DNA of 64,000 bases from an uncultured Fibrobacter sp. (GCA_934700345.1 CAKUXP010000002.1:62001-126000); one strand, 5' to 3'; counted from the stretch's first letter, positions 42,015 through 51,951 are shown. Made by a program: numbers and translations. The notes: a model not told the origin generated them from the sequence alone.

Positions 42015-44609
42015 ATGAAGAAAAAAATATTCGGTTTGCGCGAGGTTATCATTCTCGCTATCCTACTTCTTTCGTGCTACACGATCATTCCTTCGATTCG
42101 CGTCCATTCCAAGACTGGCGAGGCGAAAAAGGAATACGTGAAGCAAAATCCGAAGGTCGCTGCGAAGGCGGTGAACTTTGGACTTGACCTAGCTGGCGGT
42201 ACGAGCATCACGCTGCAGATCGACGGCAAGGGACTGAAGGATGAAGACATCAAGGATGTCCAGCAGCAGTCCCTCGAAATTGTGCGGAACCGCGTGGACC
42301 AGTTCGGCCTATCCGAACCGCTAATTTCCCCATCGGGCAAGGACCGCATCATCGTCGAACTTGCGGGCGTGGATGATTCCACGGCGAAGAGCCTTGTCGG
42401 TAGCACGGCAAAGCTCGAATTCAAGATTCTCGCGGAACAGGAAAAGTTCGGGCAGGTTATTTCTGTCATCGACAACTACCTGTTAAACCGCGGAGCGATT
42501 GCGGATTCAAATGTCGCGGCTGCTTCGAGCGATTCGTCGAAGGCTTCCGAAAGGACCGCGGAAGTTTCGGATGCGGAACTCTTTGCCGGCAATGCAGCGG
42601 GCAAGACGGACTCTGCTTCGAAACCGGACAGCGTGTCTGTAAGCGAAAAATCCCAGGGCGTTGCGCTTTCTGCCCTGTATATGTCTTTTGGAAACGGTGG
42701 CTTTGTCGCCCAGGAACAGATCGAAACCATCAAGAAGCTTTTGTCGGACCGCACCGTGCAGAGCCTGATTCCGCATGATGTCGTTTTCGCCTGGGGGTCG
42801 GGACTTGAAAAGGTAAATGGCTCTGCTGTCAAGGCCAAGCGTCTTTATCTGCTCAAGCGGCGTGCGGAAATGAGCGGTGAATACGTCTCCGATGCGCGTC
42901 CTTACCGTGTAAGCGACGGTACGAATTCCGGTGAAGTCGCCGTGAGCCTCAAGTTCGCAGGCATCGGTCCGAAACGCTTTGGCGCAATTACCGCGGCGAA
43001 CATCGGCAAGCAGATGGCGATAGTTCTCGACGACCAGGTGATAAGCGCCCCGGTCATTCGCGACCGCATCCCGAACGGCGAAGCCCAGATTACAGGTCTT
43101 GACGATATGGCGGAAGCGAACCGTCTTGCAGTCGTTCTCCGTTCCGGCGCCCTCAAGGCTCCGATGAATATCATCGAAAGCCGTACAATCGGAGCGACTC
43201 TTGGCGAAGACAACATCCGCTCCGGATTCGGATCCGCCCTGATAGGACTTCTGATTACCGTGCTCTTTATGATTATGTATTATCGCTTTGGCGGTCTTAT
43301 CGCAAGCGCGGGTCTTATCTGCAACGCTTTGATTACCGCCGCAGTGCTTTCCGTGTTCCATGCGACGATGACGCTTCCGGGAATCGCCGGTATGATTTTG
43401 ACCGTCGGCATGTCGATTGACGCGAACGTGATTATTTTCGAGCGCGTGCGAGAAGAACTCCGCGAAGGTAACAAGGCGCGCATGGCAATTGCCAAGGGCT
43501 ACGAAAGGGCGTTCAGCGCGATCTTCGATTCGAACTTGACGACTTTCCTCACCGCGCTCATTCTCTACAAGGTCGGTTCCGCTTCGGTCAAGGGTTTTGG
43601 TCTCACGTTGATGATCGGTATCGCGGCTTCGATGTTTACCGCGTTGACGGTTACGCGCGCTATTTTTGACATCAAGCTTGCCAAGCAGGATTCGAATACG
43701 ATTTCGATCGGAAACGGAATTTCCGCTTTGAACAATGCGCAACTTACGATTATCAGCCGGGCGAAGATCTTTGGGACGATTTCCGCCATCCTGATTCTCG
43801 CGGCGTGTGGACTTGCGATTTTCAAGGGATTCAACTTCAGCATTGACTTCACGGGCGGTACGGTTTTCCGCGTCCAGTATAATGATTCCAAGGATCACAT
43901 CCAGGACTTGAACGATGTCCTTGCCAAGTTTAACGTAACCGATGGAACGGTACGCGCCGTGGGCGGCACATCCATCCAGAACGCTTACGAAGTTTCCGTG
44001 AAGAGCGAAAAGGGACAGGATGTCGTGAAGGCTATCGATTCCGACGATAATGTCCACATCCTTTCCCAGAACGATGTCGGTGCGACAATCGGGAAGGAGC
44101 TGCGCTTCAACGCGATTCTTGCCGTCATCTTCGCGTGGATTGCGATTTGTCTCTACGTGTGGTTCCGCTTCGGAAAGCTCGGTCTGGGCTTCGGTCTCGG
44201 GGCGATTATCGGTCTGATTCACGATACGGTTATCACCATCGGCTTGATTTCCCTCCTGGGACTTTCTGTCGATGGCGCCTTGATAGCGGCGCTCCTTACG
44301 ATGATCGGTTACTCGGTGAACGATACGATTATCAACTACGACCGCATTCGTGAAAATGTTCGCTTGCATGGTTCCGCGAACTTTGCTGGTCTTGTCGATA
44401 CGTCGGTTTCGCAGTGCTTAAGCCGGACCGTTATTACATCGTTCTCGACGCTTTTTGTGTGCGTCATCCTTGCGGTGATGGGCGGTTCCTCGATTCGCGA
44501 CTTCGGTATCGTGATGTCGTTCGGTGTGCTGATTGGAACATATTCTTCCATCTTCATCTGCTCGCCGTTTGTCGTGTGGTTCAATTCTCGGATCCGCCGC
44601 ATCGTGTAA
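42015..44609 (+). CDS. secDF: Fused preprotein translocase subunit SecDF
   Basis: 864 residues combining SecD and SecF. SecD features: FGLDLAGGTSITLQ, a P1 periplasmic region, and LAVVLRSGALKAP before the GMSIDANVIIFERVREEL helix (about residue 460-480). The SecF half starts near 590 (FKGFNFSIDFTGGTVFRVQY) and ends with GYSVNDTIINYDRIREN and membrane helices. SecDF uses the proton gradient to help the Sec channel release proteins outside. Fused SecDF is common in Bacteroidota and relatives. The P1 region carries a Ser/Ala-rich insert (about 165-210). Confidence 0.93.
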   Translation: MKKKIFGLREVIILAILLLSCYTIIPSIRVHSKTGEAKKEYVKQNPKVAAKAVNFGLDLAGGTSITLQIDGKGLKDEDIKDVQQQSLEIVRNRVDQFGLSEPLISPSGKDRIIVELAGVDDSTAKSLVGSTAKLEFKILAEQEKFGQVISVIDNYLLNRGAIADSNVAAASSDSSKASERTAEVSDAELFAGNAAGKTDSASKPDSVSVSEKSQGVALSALYMSFGNGGFVAQEQIETIKKLLSDRTVQSLIPHDVVFAWGSGLEKVNGSAVKAKRLYLLKRRAEMSGEYVSDARPYRVSDGTNSGEVAVSLKFAGIGPKRFGAITAANIGKQMAIVLDDQVISAPVIRDRIPNGEAQITGLDDMAEANRLAVVLRSGALKAPMNIIESRTIGATLGEDNIRSGFGSALIGLLITVLFMIMYYRFGGLIASAGLICNALITAAVLSVFHATMTLPGIAGMILTVGMSIDANVIIFERVREELREGNKARMAIAKGYERAFSAIFDSNLTTFLTALILYKVGSASVKGFGLTLMIGIAASMFTALTVTRAIFDIKLAKQDSNTISIGNGISALNNAQLTIISRAKIFGTISAILILAACGLAIFKGFNFSIDFTGGTVFRVQYNDSKDHIQDLNDVLAKFNVTDGTVRAVGGTSIQNAYEVSVKSEKGQDVVKAIDSDDNVHILSQNDVGATIGKELRFNAILAVIFAWIAICLYVWFRFGKLGLGFGLGAIIGLIHDTVITIGLISLLGLSVDGALIAALLTMIGYSVNDTIINYDRIRENVRLHGSANFAGLVDTSVSQCLSRTVITSFSTLFVCVILAVMGGSSIRDFGIVMSFGVLIGTYSSIFICSPFVVWFNSRIRRIV

Positions 44610-44631
44610 TTTTTACAAATAATTTCCGAAA

Positions 44632-44659
44632 GACCTAGGCACTTGCCCGGGTCTTTTTT
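44632..44659 (+). terminator. Rho-independent terminator after secDF
   Basis: GACCTAGGC (44632-44640) pairs with GCCCGGGTC (44645-44653) with one mismatch and a wobble, then a T-run. Confidence 0.75.
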
Positions 44660-44704
44660 ATTTTTGGGACGAACCCGAAGCGTCCATCATCTAAGAAGGC
44701 TCGT

Positions 44705-45625
44705 ATGCACAAGTATTATAAAATCGAGAATGGCCGCATCACGCAAGCCGAGGACGAAGATTCTGCGGACATCGTGCTGATGGGAAGCCCGAGCCCGGAA
44801 CAGCGGGGCGCCCTGGTGAAGAAGTACGAAATCGCCGAGCATACAATCGCTTCCGCATTTGACAACGACGAGCTTTCCCGTGTGGAATATGACGACGATT
44901 TCATCACGATAGTTTTCAAGAAACCGCGCAACTACACGTCGGCGGACAATTTCGAATTTCGCGTAGAATCTTTCGGAATATTCCTTTTTTCGGATTGGGT
45001 GCTGCTTCTTTCGGATGCGGAACTTCCACTGATGGATCCGCGCCGCTTTTCGAAAATCGACAGCCTGAATACTTTTGTCATCAAGCTTTTGAACTATTCC
45101 GTCTATCATTTCAACGAGCACTTGAAAATCATTAGCCGAATAAGCGACGAACTGGAGGACAAGCTCCAGAATACGCTTGACAATAAATATCTGCAATATA
45201 TGTTCACGCTGAACAAGGGATTGATTTACTATGTCAGCGCGCTAAATTCCAACGAGGCCCTTTTGAAAAAGTTGCAGATGGGACGCGGAATGCATTTTGA
45301 TGAAAACGAACGCGAACTTTTGGACGACGTGGTGATTGAAAACAGGCAAAGTTTGCAGCAGGCGGAAATCTACGCGAACATTCTTGCTTCGTTGATGGAT
45401 GCGCGGGCGAGCGTCGTGAACAACAACATGAACGCCTTGATGAAAACGCTAAACGTTATCACGATTGCGATTACGATTCCGACTTTCGTCGCAAGTATTT
45501 TCGGGATGAACGTTGCGTTTCCCTTTGGCCTTGGTCCGGAAAATCCCTATTCGTTCTGGATTATTGCGGCGATTTTTGTCCTCTCGGTTGCCGGAGTCCT
45601 TTTTGTGTGGCGCAAGCGCAAGTAG
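44705..45625 (+). CDS. corA: CorA-type magnesium/cobalt channel
   Basis: 306 residues, the usual length. Long acidic N-terminal cytoplasmic domain, a long stalk helix, and at the C-terminus two membrane helices with the diagnostic FGMNVAFPFG (GMN motif) between them. CorA is a pentameric Mg2+ channel. The ClC gene starts 6 nt later. Confidence 0.92.
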   Translation: MHKYYKIENGRITQAEDEDSADIVLMGSPSPEQRGALVKKYEIAEHTIASAFDNDELSRVEYDDDFITIVFKKPRNYTSADNFEFRVESFGIFLFSDWVLLLSDAELPLMDPRRFSKIDSLNTFVIKLLNYSVYHFNEHLKIISRISDELEDKLQNTLDNKYLQYMFTLNKGLIYYVSALNSNEALLKKLQMGRGMHFDENERELLDDVVIENRQSLQQAEIYANILASLMDARASVVNNNMNALMKTLNVITIAITIPTFVASIFGMNVAFPFGLGPENPYSFWIIAAIFVLSVAGVLFVWRKRK

Positions 45626-45631
45626 CTTCCG

Positions 45632-47371
45632 ATGAAAAAAATTTCCAGGCTGTTCATCGTCAATTCCTATGTTCCTAAAATTTTACTCGCCGCGTTTATC
45701 GGTTTTGTGACGGGTGTCGTCGCTGTCGTCTTCCGGCTCTGTCTGGAACATACATCTTTATTTGTGCACAATACGTTCACCGGTTGGACGCTTTATGCGG
45801 CTCCGGCTGTCGGCGGGCTTCTTTGCGGTCTGTTCCTGTTTGTCGTGACGAAAACCCCCGAGGCTTCCGGGCAGGGGACTGATCGTTCCATTTACGCGTT
45901 TCACCATCACGGCGGAGTTCTTAGGAAGCGCATTGCTCCGGTGAAGCTTATCGCTAGTACGATTACGCTCGGCAGCGGTGGCAGCGCAGGCTATGAAGGT
46001 CCCGTCTCGCAAATAGGCTCGGGAATAGCCGGCTTGATTTGTCGCCTTTTTAAGATGCCGCGAGCGGTTCGTCGGCAGTTCGGTCTTGCTGGAATGGCCG
46101 CAGGTCTCGGTGCAATTTTCAAGGCGCCGCTTTCGGGGGCTCTGACTTCGGTCGAAATTCTCTATCGCGAGGATTTTGAAAGCAGTGCGTTTGGAACGTC
46201 GATTGTCGCTTCGGTTGTCGGATTTGCCGTATATTCCAGTGTTTTTGGAACGGCTCCCACGTTCAATGTGCCGAACTTTTATTTTGCCAATGGTGTCGAA
46301 CTTTTGTTTTGTGCATTCCTCGGATTGATTTGTGTTCCGCTGTCGTTCGCTTATGTAAAATGCTATTATGCGGTCGAGGATTTTTTCTCCCGGTGGAACG
46401 TCCCGAATTGGTTAAAACCCGCAATCGGTGGCATTATATGTGGAATCGTCGCTATCGGATTTCCGCAGGCAATGGGCGGAACCTGGGATTACGTGGAAAG
46501 CATGACCCGCTTGGTGGATCCTGCGTGCGCGCCTTCTGTGGTTTTTCTTCTCGGACTTGTCCTTGCGAAAATTCTCGCCACCTCCTTTACCGTGGGAAGC
46601 GGAGGATCGGGCGGAGTCTTTGGACCATCGCTCTTTTTGGGAGGTGTCATCGGGGCCGCATTTGCCGTCGCCGTCGAAACGCTTGCGCCGGGAATCCTGC
46701 GGGAACCCGGAGCGATGCCGCTTGTGGGCATGGGAGCATTTTTTGCCGGTGCCGCCAAGGCTCCGCTCGCCGGGGTCGTCATGGTTTGCGAAATGACGGG
46801 CAGTTACCAGCTTTTGCCGGGAATCATGATCGCCGCGGTCGTCCATGTCGCTTTTAGTCGCAAGTGGAGCATCTACCGCAGCCAGGTCCTCAACAAGTTC
46901 GCATCTCCCGTTCACAGGCTTGAAATGGACCCGGATCTCTTGCGAACGATTTCCGTCGAATCCGTGATGCAAAAGACTCCCGTACTGGAACTTTCGGCGT
47001 CAAAGACCTTCCACGAGGCAGAACGTGAAATTGACGCTTTCAATATGGAACATGTCGATTCGGCGATCGTCCATTCCTACCCTGTTTTCGAGGACGGAAA
47101 GTATATCGGAATTCTGGACTGGAGTCTCGCCTTGCAGAACATCGTTTCGATAGAAGGCTCGGCTTCTGTACTGCTTGTCGCAGATTGTGTTTCACGATCT
47201 CCGCTTTTGCCGGCGAGCTCCGATTTGCACACGGCGATGAAGTTCATGCTCAAACATTCCCTGAACGAAGTCTATGTCAAGAACTCTGCAGGAAAAATCG
47301 AAGGTGTCCTTTCGACAGAGGTTATCCTTGACACCTACGACCGCGTTGTCCGGGAAAGCTTTAAAAACTGA
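45632..47371 (+). CDS. ClC-type chloride channel or H+/Cl- antiporter with CBS domains
   Basis: 579 residues. Selectivity-filter signatures GSGGSAGYEGP (around residue 115; the gating Glu is in YEGP) and GSGGSGGVFGPSLF (around 320) fit ClC family. About 11-12 membrane segments are followed by two CBS domains (about 435-575, for example SVESVMQKTPVLEL). Co-transcription with corA suggests ion homeostasis. Confidence 0.9.
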   Translation: MKKISRLFIVNSYVPKILLAAFIGFVTGVVAVVFRLCLEHTSLFVHNTFTGWTLYAAPAVGGLLCGLFLFVVTKTPEASGQGTDRSIYAFHHHGGVLRKRIAPVKLIASTITLGSGGSAGYEGPVSQIGSGIAGLICRLFKMPRAVRRQFGLAGMAAGLGAIFKAPLSGALTSVEILYREDFESSAFGTSIVASVVGFAVYSSVFGTAPTFNVPNFYFANGVELLFCAFLGLICVPLSFAYVKCYYAVEDFFSRWNVPNWLKPAIGGIICGIVAIGFPQAMGGTWDYVESMTRLVDPACAPSVVFLLGLVLAKILATSFTVGSGGSGGVFGPSLFLGGVIGAAFAVAVETLAPGILREPGAMPLVGMGAFFAGAAKAPLAGVVMVCEMTGSYQLLPGIMIAAVVHVAFSRKWSIYRSQVLNKFASPVHRLEMDPDLLRTISVESVMQKTPVLELSASKTFHEAEREIDAFNMEHVDSAIVHSYPVFEDGKYIGILDWSLALQNIVSIEGSASVLLVADCVSRSPLLPASSDLHTAMKFMLKHSLNEVYVKNSAGKIEGVLSTEVILDTYDRVVRESFKN

Positions 47372-47760
47372 ATGAAAAGTCGCTCCGGCTGTGCGTGAGT
47401 CCAAATGGAAAGTTGGCATCAGGGAAAGCTGGTAATTTCTCTTTGCGACATAGGAATCCTTCCGTCCCTGGAGTTTCCGGGCATTCCGCCTCTGTTTTCC
47501 GCCACCGGTCTTTAGGATGATTTCTGCGTTAGGTAGAGAAAAAGAAGGTTATTAAAATCCCTGTCGAGAACAGATCGTCTGCGCTATCGGGATGTCATGA
47601 TGCAGAGACTGCTTTCGAGAAAAAGTTCGCTCGAGACTGGGAAAATGTTTCTAAGGCGTAAAAGATTTTCGTGGCGGAGTTCGTACTTTTCGGTTAGGTT
47701 GTCGTGAATTGACACGCTGTCTGGTTCGAAAAGCATTTGACCGGAAACGGAAATTAATTT
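47372..47760. other. Intergenic region between convergent genes
   Basis: 389 bp between the ClC gene and the Nudix gene, which converge. A minus-strand frame of 50 codons (47736 to 47584; MLFEPDSVSIHDNLTEKYEL...) is the only open frame with protein-like composition; it could be a remnant. No terminator, RNA or repeat stood out. Confidence 0.4.
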
Positions 47761-48720
47761 TTAGAAATGCCTTTTTCCGCAGATGTTTTCGATGTCAATC
47801 TGGAAAACGGCGGTGTTGTCGATTGCCCTGTCGATATAGGCTTCGCCTTCTTTTTGAAAATTCGGGCTGTATTTTTTGACGAGCCTTTGCAGGGCGAAAC
47901 GCGGATCCTTCGCCCTTCGGATGCGGCCAAAAACGATGCAGCTTTCGAATGCGGAAGAAAACTGTTCGGGATGTACTTTGGAATTCCGGACAACGGTAAA
48001 ACATACCTTGGAATCGCGTTCAAATGCAAAAAATTTTTCACCGCAATCCTTAACCCCGTGGAAGTAGAGTCTCTTTCCGTCAAAGGCGAAGTTTAGCGGA
48101 ACTCCGTAAGGATAGCCTATCGAATTTGTCGTCGAAAGGATTCCGTATTCACTGTTTTTTAAAATATCTTCGGCTTCGTGCAGTGATATTTGGCGATCTT
48201 TTCTGCGCATTGGCGGAAATGCGGAGAGCGAGCCAAAGGAAAAATCTTCGACGTGGACAGGCTTTTCGTTGAGCAGGGCCTCGACAAGGACGCCTTTTTG
48301 ATAGGAAAGCTTTAGGGAAAAGAAGGGCGCCTCCCTGTCGAGAAGCGTAAGGAAAATCCGGTCGCCGTCCCAATGCGGAAGCTCGGCAAACTTTTCCTTG
48401 GGAATCCATTCCAGGATGCCTTCGTCGCATTCGCGAATCTTTCCGGAGAACTTCGTCGCTCGAAAAAGATGCATAAATTCGATTTCTGCCATCTCATCGC
48501 TCTGGAAAGTGACGATTCCGGAGTAGCGCAGGGCTTTCAGTTTAAGACCGGTCTCTTCGAAAACTTCGCGCCTTATGCAATCCTCGGGGCTTTCACCCTC
48601 TTCAAATTTTCCGCCGATTCCAATCCACTTGTCGTGATTGATATCGTTCTTCTTTTTGACGCGGTGTAGAAGCAGGTAGGAACCGTTCTGTTCGATGTAG
48701 CAGAGGGTCGTGTTGATCAT
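47761..48720 (-). CDS. Nudix hydrolase fused to a PPOX/flavin-type domain
   Basis: 319 residues. Residues 1-150: a Nudix domain with a complete Nudix box, G37-x5-E43-x7-R51-E-V-F-E-E (GGKFEEGE, REVFEETG), close to 8-oxo-dGTP diphosphatases. From about residue 172: MRRKDRQISLHEAEDILKNS, GILSTTNSIGYPYGVPLNF, and KVCFTVVRNSKV, typical of the pyridoxamine-oxidase/NimA-like split barrel that binds FMN. The two domains are in one frame with no internal start needed. It lies downstream of the pst operon but is separated by a terminator. Confidence 0.85.
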   Translation of the reverse strand: MINTTLCYIEQNGSYLLLHRVKKKNDINHDKWIGIGGKFEEGESPEDCIRREVFEETGLKLKALRYSGIVTFQSDEMAEIEFMHLFRATKFSGKIRECDEGILEWIPKEKFAELPHWDGDRIFLTLLDREAPFFSLKLSYQKGVLVEALLNEKPVHVEDFSFGSLSAFPPMRRKDRQISLHEAEDILKNSEYGILSTTNSIGYPYGVPLNFAFDGKRLYFHGVKDCGEKFFAFERDSKVCFTVVRNSKVHPEQFSSAFESCIVFGRIRRAKDPRFALQRLVKKYSPNFQKEGEAYIDRAIDNTAVFQIDIENICGKRHF

Positions 48721-48748
48721 GCGGGAAATTTAGAATTAAAATAGAAGA

Positions 48749-48773
48749 GGCGGATTTCTTTTTGAAATCCGCC
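48749..48773 (-). terminator. Terminator of pst operon
   Basis: GGCGGATTTC (48749-48758) and GAAATCCGCC (48764-48773) are perfect 10-bp arms around five T. On the minus strand it follows phoU and is followed by a T-rich stretch. Confidence 0.75.
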
Positions 48774-48795
48774 ACGTTTAAAATAATTTGTACGC

Positions 48796-49473
48796 TTATT
48801 TTATTTCTTCTCCGCTTAGGAGATTCATCCCGTGGCGCATTCCCGTTTCGGCAAAGATAACCCAGCCGGCGACGTTGCTCGCATGATCCCCGATTCGTTC
48901 CAGGTATTTGGCGACCATTACCGAGTTGATGACGCTTTCCGCATCGTTTAAATTGTTGCGGATGGATTCGATCAGCTCCTTTTTTGCCGCAGAGAAAAGG
49001 GCATCGACTTCATCGTCGCTGTCGATGACATGGTGCGCAAGATTCAAGTCTTTGCGAACAAAGGCGTCAACGCTTTGCGTAAGCATCTTGACCGTTGCGG
49101 CTCCCATCGGTGGAATGGCGGAAAGCTTTGCCGGGGAACCGTCCGTTTCGGAAGCTTCGAAAATGATTTCCGAAATGTCGGCTGCCTGATCCCCGATGCG
49201 TTCCAAATCGCTGACCATCTTGAGCGAGGCGGAAATCAGTCGCAGATCACGGGCGACGGGCTGTTGGCTCAGGAGAAGCCGAAGGCAGAGCGTTTCGATG
49301 TCCTTCATCTTTTGGTCGATATCCTTGTCGCCGGCGATGACTTTTTGGGCAAGAGGCTTGTTGAATTTTAGAAGCGCTTCGATGGAAAAACTAAGCGACT
49401 CTTCGACCATTGCGCCCATTTCGATGATGCCGTTGTTTAAAATTTCGAGTTGAGAGTCAAAACGATTTCGCAT
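48796..49473 (-). CDS. phoU: Phosphate-uptake regulator PhoU
   Basis: 225 residues, two PhoU helical-bundle repeats: VEESLSFSIEALLKFNKPLA and DLRLISASLKMVSDLERIGDQ in the first, VARYLERIGDH-type KYLERIGDHASNVAGWVIF in the second. PhoU ties the PstSCAB transporter to the PhoR kinase. Its ATG overlaps the pstB stop by one base (TAATG). Confidence 0.93.
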   Translation of the reverse strand: MRNRFDSQLEILNNGIIEMGAMVEESLSFSIEALLKFNKPLAQKVIAGDKDIDQKMKDIETLCLRLLLSQQPVARDLRLISASLKMVSDLERIGDQAADISEIIFEASETDGSPAKLSAIPPMGAATVKMLTQSVDAFVRKDLNLAHHVIDSDDEVDALFSAAKKELIESIRNNLNDAESVINSVMVAKYLERIGDHASNVAGWVIFAETGMRHGMNLLSGEEIK

Positions 49474-50228
49474 TATCCGAATCTCCCTGTGATGTAATCT
49501 TCCGTACGTTTGTCCTTGGGCATGGAAAAAAGCGCTTCTGTCTTATCGACTTCGACGACTTCGCCTAAGAGAAAAAATGCGGTTCTGTCCGAGACGCGCG
49601 TTGCCTGCTGCATATTGTGCGTGACCATGACGATCGTGTAGTTCTGCTTCAATTCCAAAACGAGATCCTCGATTTTGGATGTCGAAATGGGATCTAGCGC
49701 GCTGGTGGGTTCGTCCATCAGGAGAACTTCCGGGGCAACGGCTAGGGCTCGCGCAATGCAAAGACGCTGTTGCTGTCCACCGGAAAGTCCGAGTGCATTT
49801 TTCTTGAGACGGTCCTTGAGTTCTTCCCAGACGCCGGAACCTTTTAGGGACTTTTCCACAATTTCATCTAGGTCTGCCTTGGAACGGATGCCGTGCGTGC
49901 GCGGTCCGAAGGCAATATTGTCGTAAATGCTCATCGGGAATGGATTCGGTTTCTGGAATACCATGCCGACACGCTTGCGGAGAATGTTTACGTCCATGTC
50001 GCCGTAAATGTTTTCTCCATCGAGTTTGAGATCGCCCGTGATTTTACAGCCTTCGACGAGGTCGTTCATCCGGTTAAGCGATTTGAGAAGCGTACTTTTT
50101 CCGCAGCCGGAAGGCCCGATGAAAGCCGTAATTTCGTTGGCGTGAATATTTAAATTCACATTTTTAAGCGCATGGAAATTGCCATAGTGCAAATTCATGT
50201 TTTGAATCGTGATTTTATCGTTTTCCAT
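49473..50228 (-). CDS. pstB: Phosphate ABC transporter ATP-binding protein
   Basis: 251 residues. Walker A GPSGCGKST, signature LSGGQQQRLCIARAL, Walker B EVLLMDEPTSALD; standard PstB. Powers phosphate import by PstC/PstA. Two nt after pstA. Confidence 0.96.
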   Translation of the reverse strand: MENDKITIQNMNLHYGNFHALKNVNLNIHANEITAFIGPSGCGKSTLLKSLNRMNDLVEGCKITGDLKLDGENIYGDMDVNILRKRVGMVFQKPNPFPMSIYDNIAFGPRTHGIRSKADLDEIVEKSLKGSGVWEELKDRLKKNALGLSGGQQQRLCIARALAVAPEVLLMDEPTSALDPISTSKIEDLVLELKQNYTIVMVTHNMQQATRVSDRTAFFLLGEVVEVDKTEALFSMPKDKRTEDYITGRFG

Positions 50229-50230
50229 TT

Positions 50231-51082
50231 TTATACTTTCCCGATTTTGTGAGCGAATTTGTTTGAAATCCAGTTGATGAGAAGAACCACCGCGATGAGG
50301 ATGACGGAGGTGGCATAGGCTTCGCCGGTGTGTAGGCCTTCGCGGGAAAGTTCATACATGTGGACGGCAAGCGTTCTGCCCGATGAAAAGATTCCTTTTG
50401 GAAAATCGGCAACGGTTCCTGCCGTATAAATTAACGCGGCGGTTTCTCCGACGACGCGCCCGACAGAAAGGATGATGCCCGCTAGGATTCCGGGTATCGC
50501 TGCTGGGAGGACGATGGAACGGACTGTACGGAGTTTTCCTGCGCCTAGGCCGTAGGAACCTTCCCGGTAGCTGTCGGGAACGGCTTTCAGCGCTTCTTCT
50601 GTCGTGCGCATAACCAGCGGGAGAATCATGATGGATATGGTTAAAATTCCCGACAGGAGCGAATAGCCGAAGTGCAGCGCCGTGGCAAAAAAGAGCATTC
50701 CGAAAAGCCCGTAGATGATGGATGGAATTCCCGAAAGCGTCTCCGTCGTTAGCCGGACGATTTCCACGATCTTGTTTCCGCGACTGGCGTATTCCACAGT
50801 ATAGATCGCTGCGAAAATTCCGAGCGGTCCCGCGATAAGAAGCGATCCGAGAACGATGATAATCGTGTTTAGAATTGAAGGTAGAAAAGATACGTTTTCG
50901 GAATTGTATGTTAGCGAAAAGAGGGATGGTTTGAGAAACGGAATACCCTTAGCGAGAATATAGACGATTAAAAATCCAAGAGAAAGGATCGTGACTAGAA
51001 TGGAGAGTGTGACTGCGATCCGCAATAGAAGGGACAGCGGAGACCTCCTGTAGATTTTGAATATTTGAAGAATCTTTTTCAT
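50231..51082 (-). CDS. pstA: Phosphate ABC transporter permease PstA
   Basis: 283 residues, six membrane segments with the binding-protein-dependent loop YREGSYGLGAGKLRTVRSIV (EAA-type). Its start overlaps the pstC stop by 4 nt. Confidence 0.93.
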   Translation of the reverse strand: MKKILQIFKIYRRSPLSLLLRIAVTLSILVTILSLGFLIVYILAKGIPFLKPSLFSLTYNSENVSFLPSILNTIIIVLGSLLIAGPLGIFAAIYTVEYASRGNKIVEIVRLTTETLSGIPSIIYGLFGMLFFATALHFGYSLLSGILTISIMILPLVMRTTEEALKAVPDSYREGSYGLGAGKLRTVRSIVLPAAIPGILAGIILSVGRVVGETAALIYTAGTVADFPKGIFSSGRTLAVHMYELSREGLHTGEAYATSVILIAVVLLINWISNKFAHKIGKV

Positions 51083-51951
51083 TGGAAGGCTCTCTTTTTG
51101 AGGATGGAGAAAAGCAGATTGATAACCAGGATGAATGCGAACAGAACAACACCGGTTGCAATCAAGGCTTCGCGGTGAAGGTCTGTTGCGTATCCCATTT
51201 CGAGAACGATGTTTGCCGTGAGGGTTCGGACACCGGCGAGAATTCCGGTTGGCATTCGAGCCTGGTTTCCTGCGACTAGAATGACTGCCATTGTTTCGCC
51301 GATCGCTCGACCGAATCCAAGAATTATTCCTGCGACGATACCCGATGTCGCTGCCGGAAGGACTGCGAAGAAAACGCTGCGCTCGTGGGTCGCTCCGAGC
51401 GCGAGCGCGCCTTCGTAATAGCTATTGGGGACTGCCCGCAATGCGGCTTCCGAAACAGAGATTATTGTTGGCAGGATCATGATTCCGAGCAGGATGGATG
51501 CGGCAAGGATGCTCGCTCCGCTTCCTCCGAAGTTTTGCCGGACAAATGGTACGATAACGACCAATCCGAAGAATCCATAGACGACGGACGGAATGCCTGC
51601 GAGAAGATCTACTGCCGGCTTTAGTTTTTTATGGATTTTGTTGGAACAGAATCGGGAAAGGTAGATAGCGGAAAGAAGTCCGACTGATACGCCGATGGCG
51701 AGAGCTCCGAGTGTTACATAGATACTTCCCAGAATCATCGGAAAAATTCCATAGACAGCCGGCTCATCTGTCGGAGTCCATTCCTTTCCGAACAGAAAGT
51801 CTGTTACTCCGATCTTGAGAATGGCGGGGACGCCATTTGCAAAGAGAAATATGCAAATCAGGGCAACGAAGAGAATGCTCGCAAGTGCCGAAAACAAGAA
51901 TACGCCTGATGCCGTTTTTTCCTTGAGCTTATTGTATGTCTGAACTTTCAT
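51079..51951 (-). CDS. pstC: Phosphate ABC transporter permease PstC
   Basis: 290 residues from ATG 51951 (AAGGA upstream); a longer frame upstream would run into the porin hairpin. Six membrane segments, EAA-like loop YYEGALALGATHERSVFFAV and the PstC-type GKEWTPTDEPAVYGIFP. First permease of the operon after the porin. Confidence 0.93.
   Translation of the reverse strand: MKVQTYNKLKEKTASGVFLFSALASILFVALICIFLFANGVPAILKIGVTDFLFGKEWTPTDEPAVYGIFPMILGSIYVTLGALAIGVSVGLLSAIYLSRFCSNKIHKKLKPAVDLLAGIPSVVYGFFGLVVIVPFVRQNFGGSGASILAASILLGIMILPTIISVSEAALRAVPNSYYEGALALGATHERSVFFAVLPAATSGIVAGIILGFGRAIGETMAVILVAGNQARMPTGILAGVRTLTANIVLEMGYATDLHREALIATGVVLFAFILVINLLFSILKKRAFQ

Noticed and set aside
42507..44369. 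620-codon frame antisense to secDF
   Set aside because: Same reason: no motif, composition skewed to Arg, His, Asp, and SecDF on the other strand is certain.
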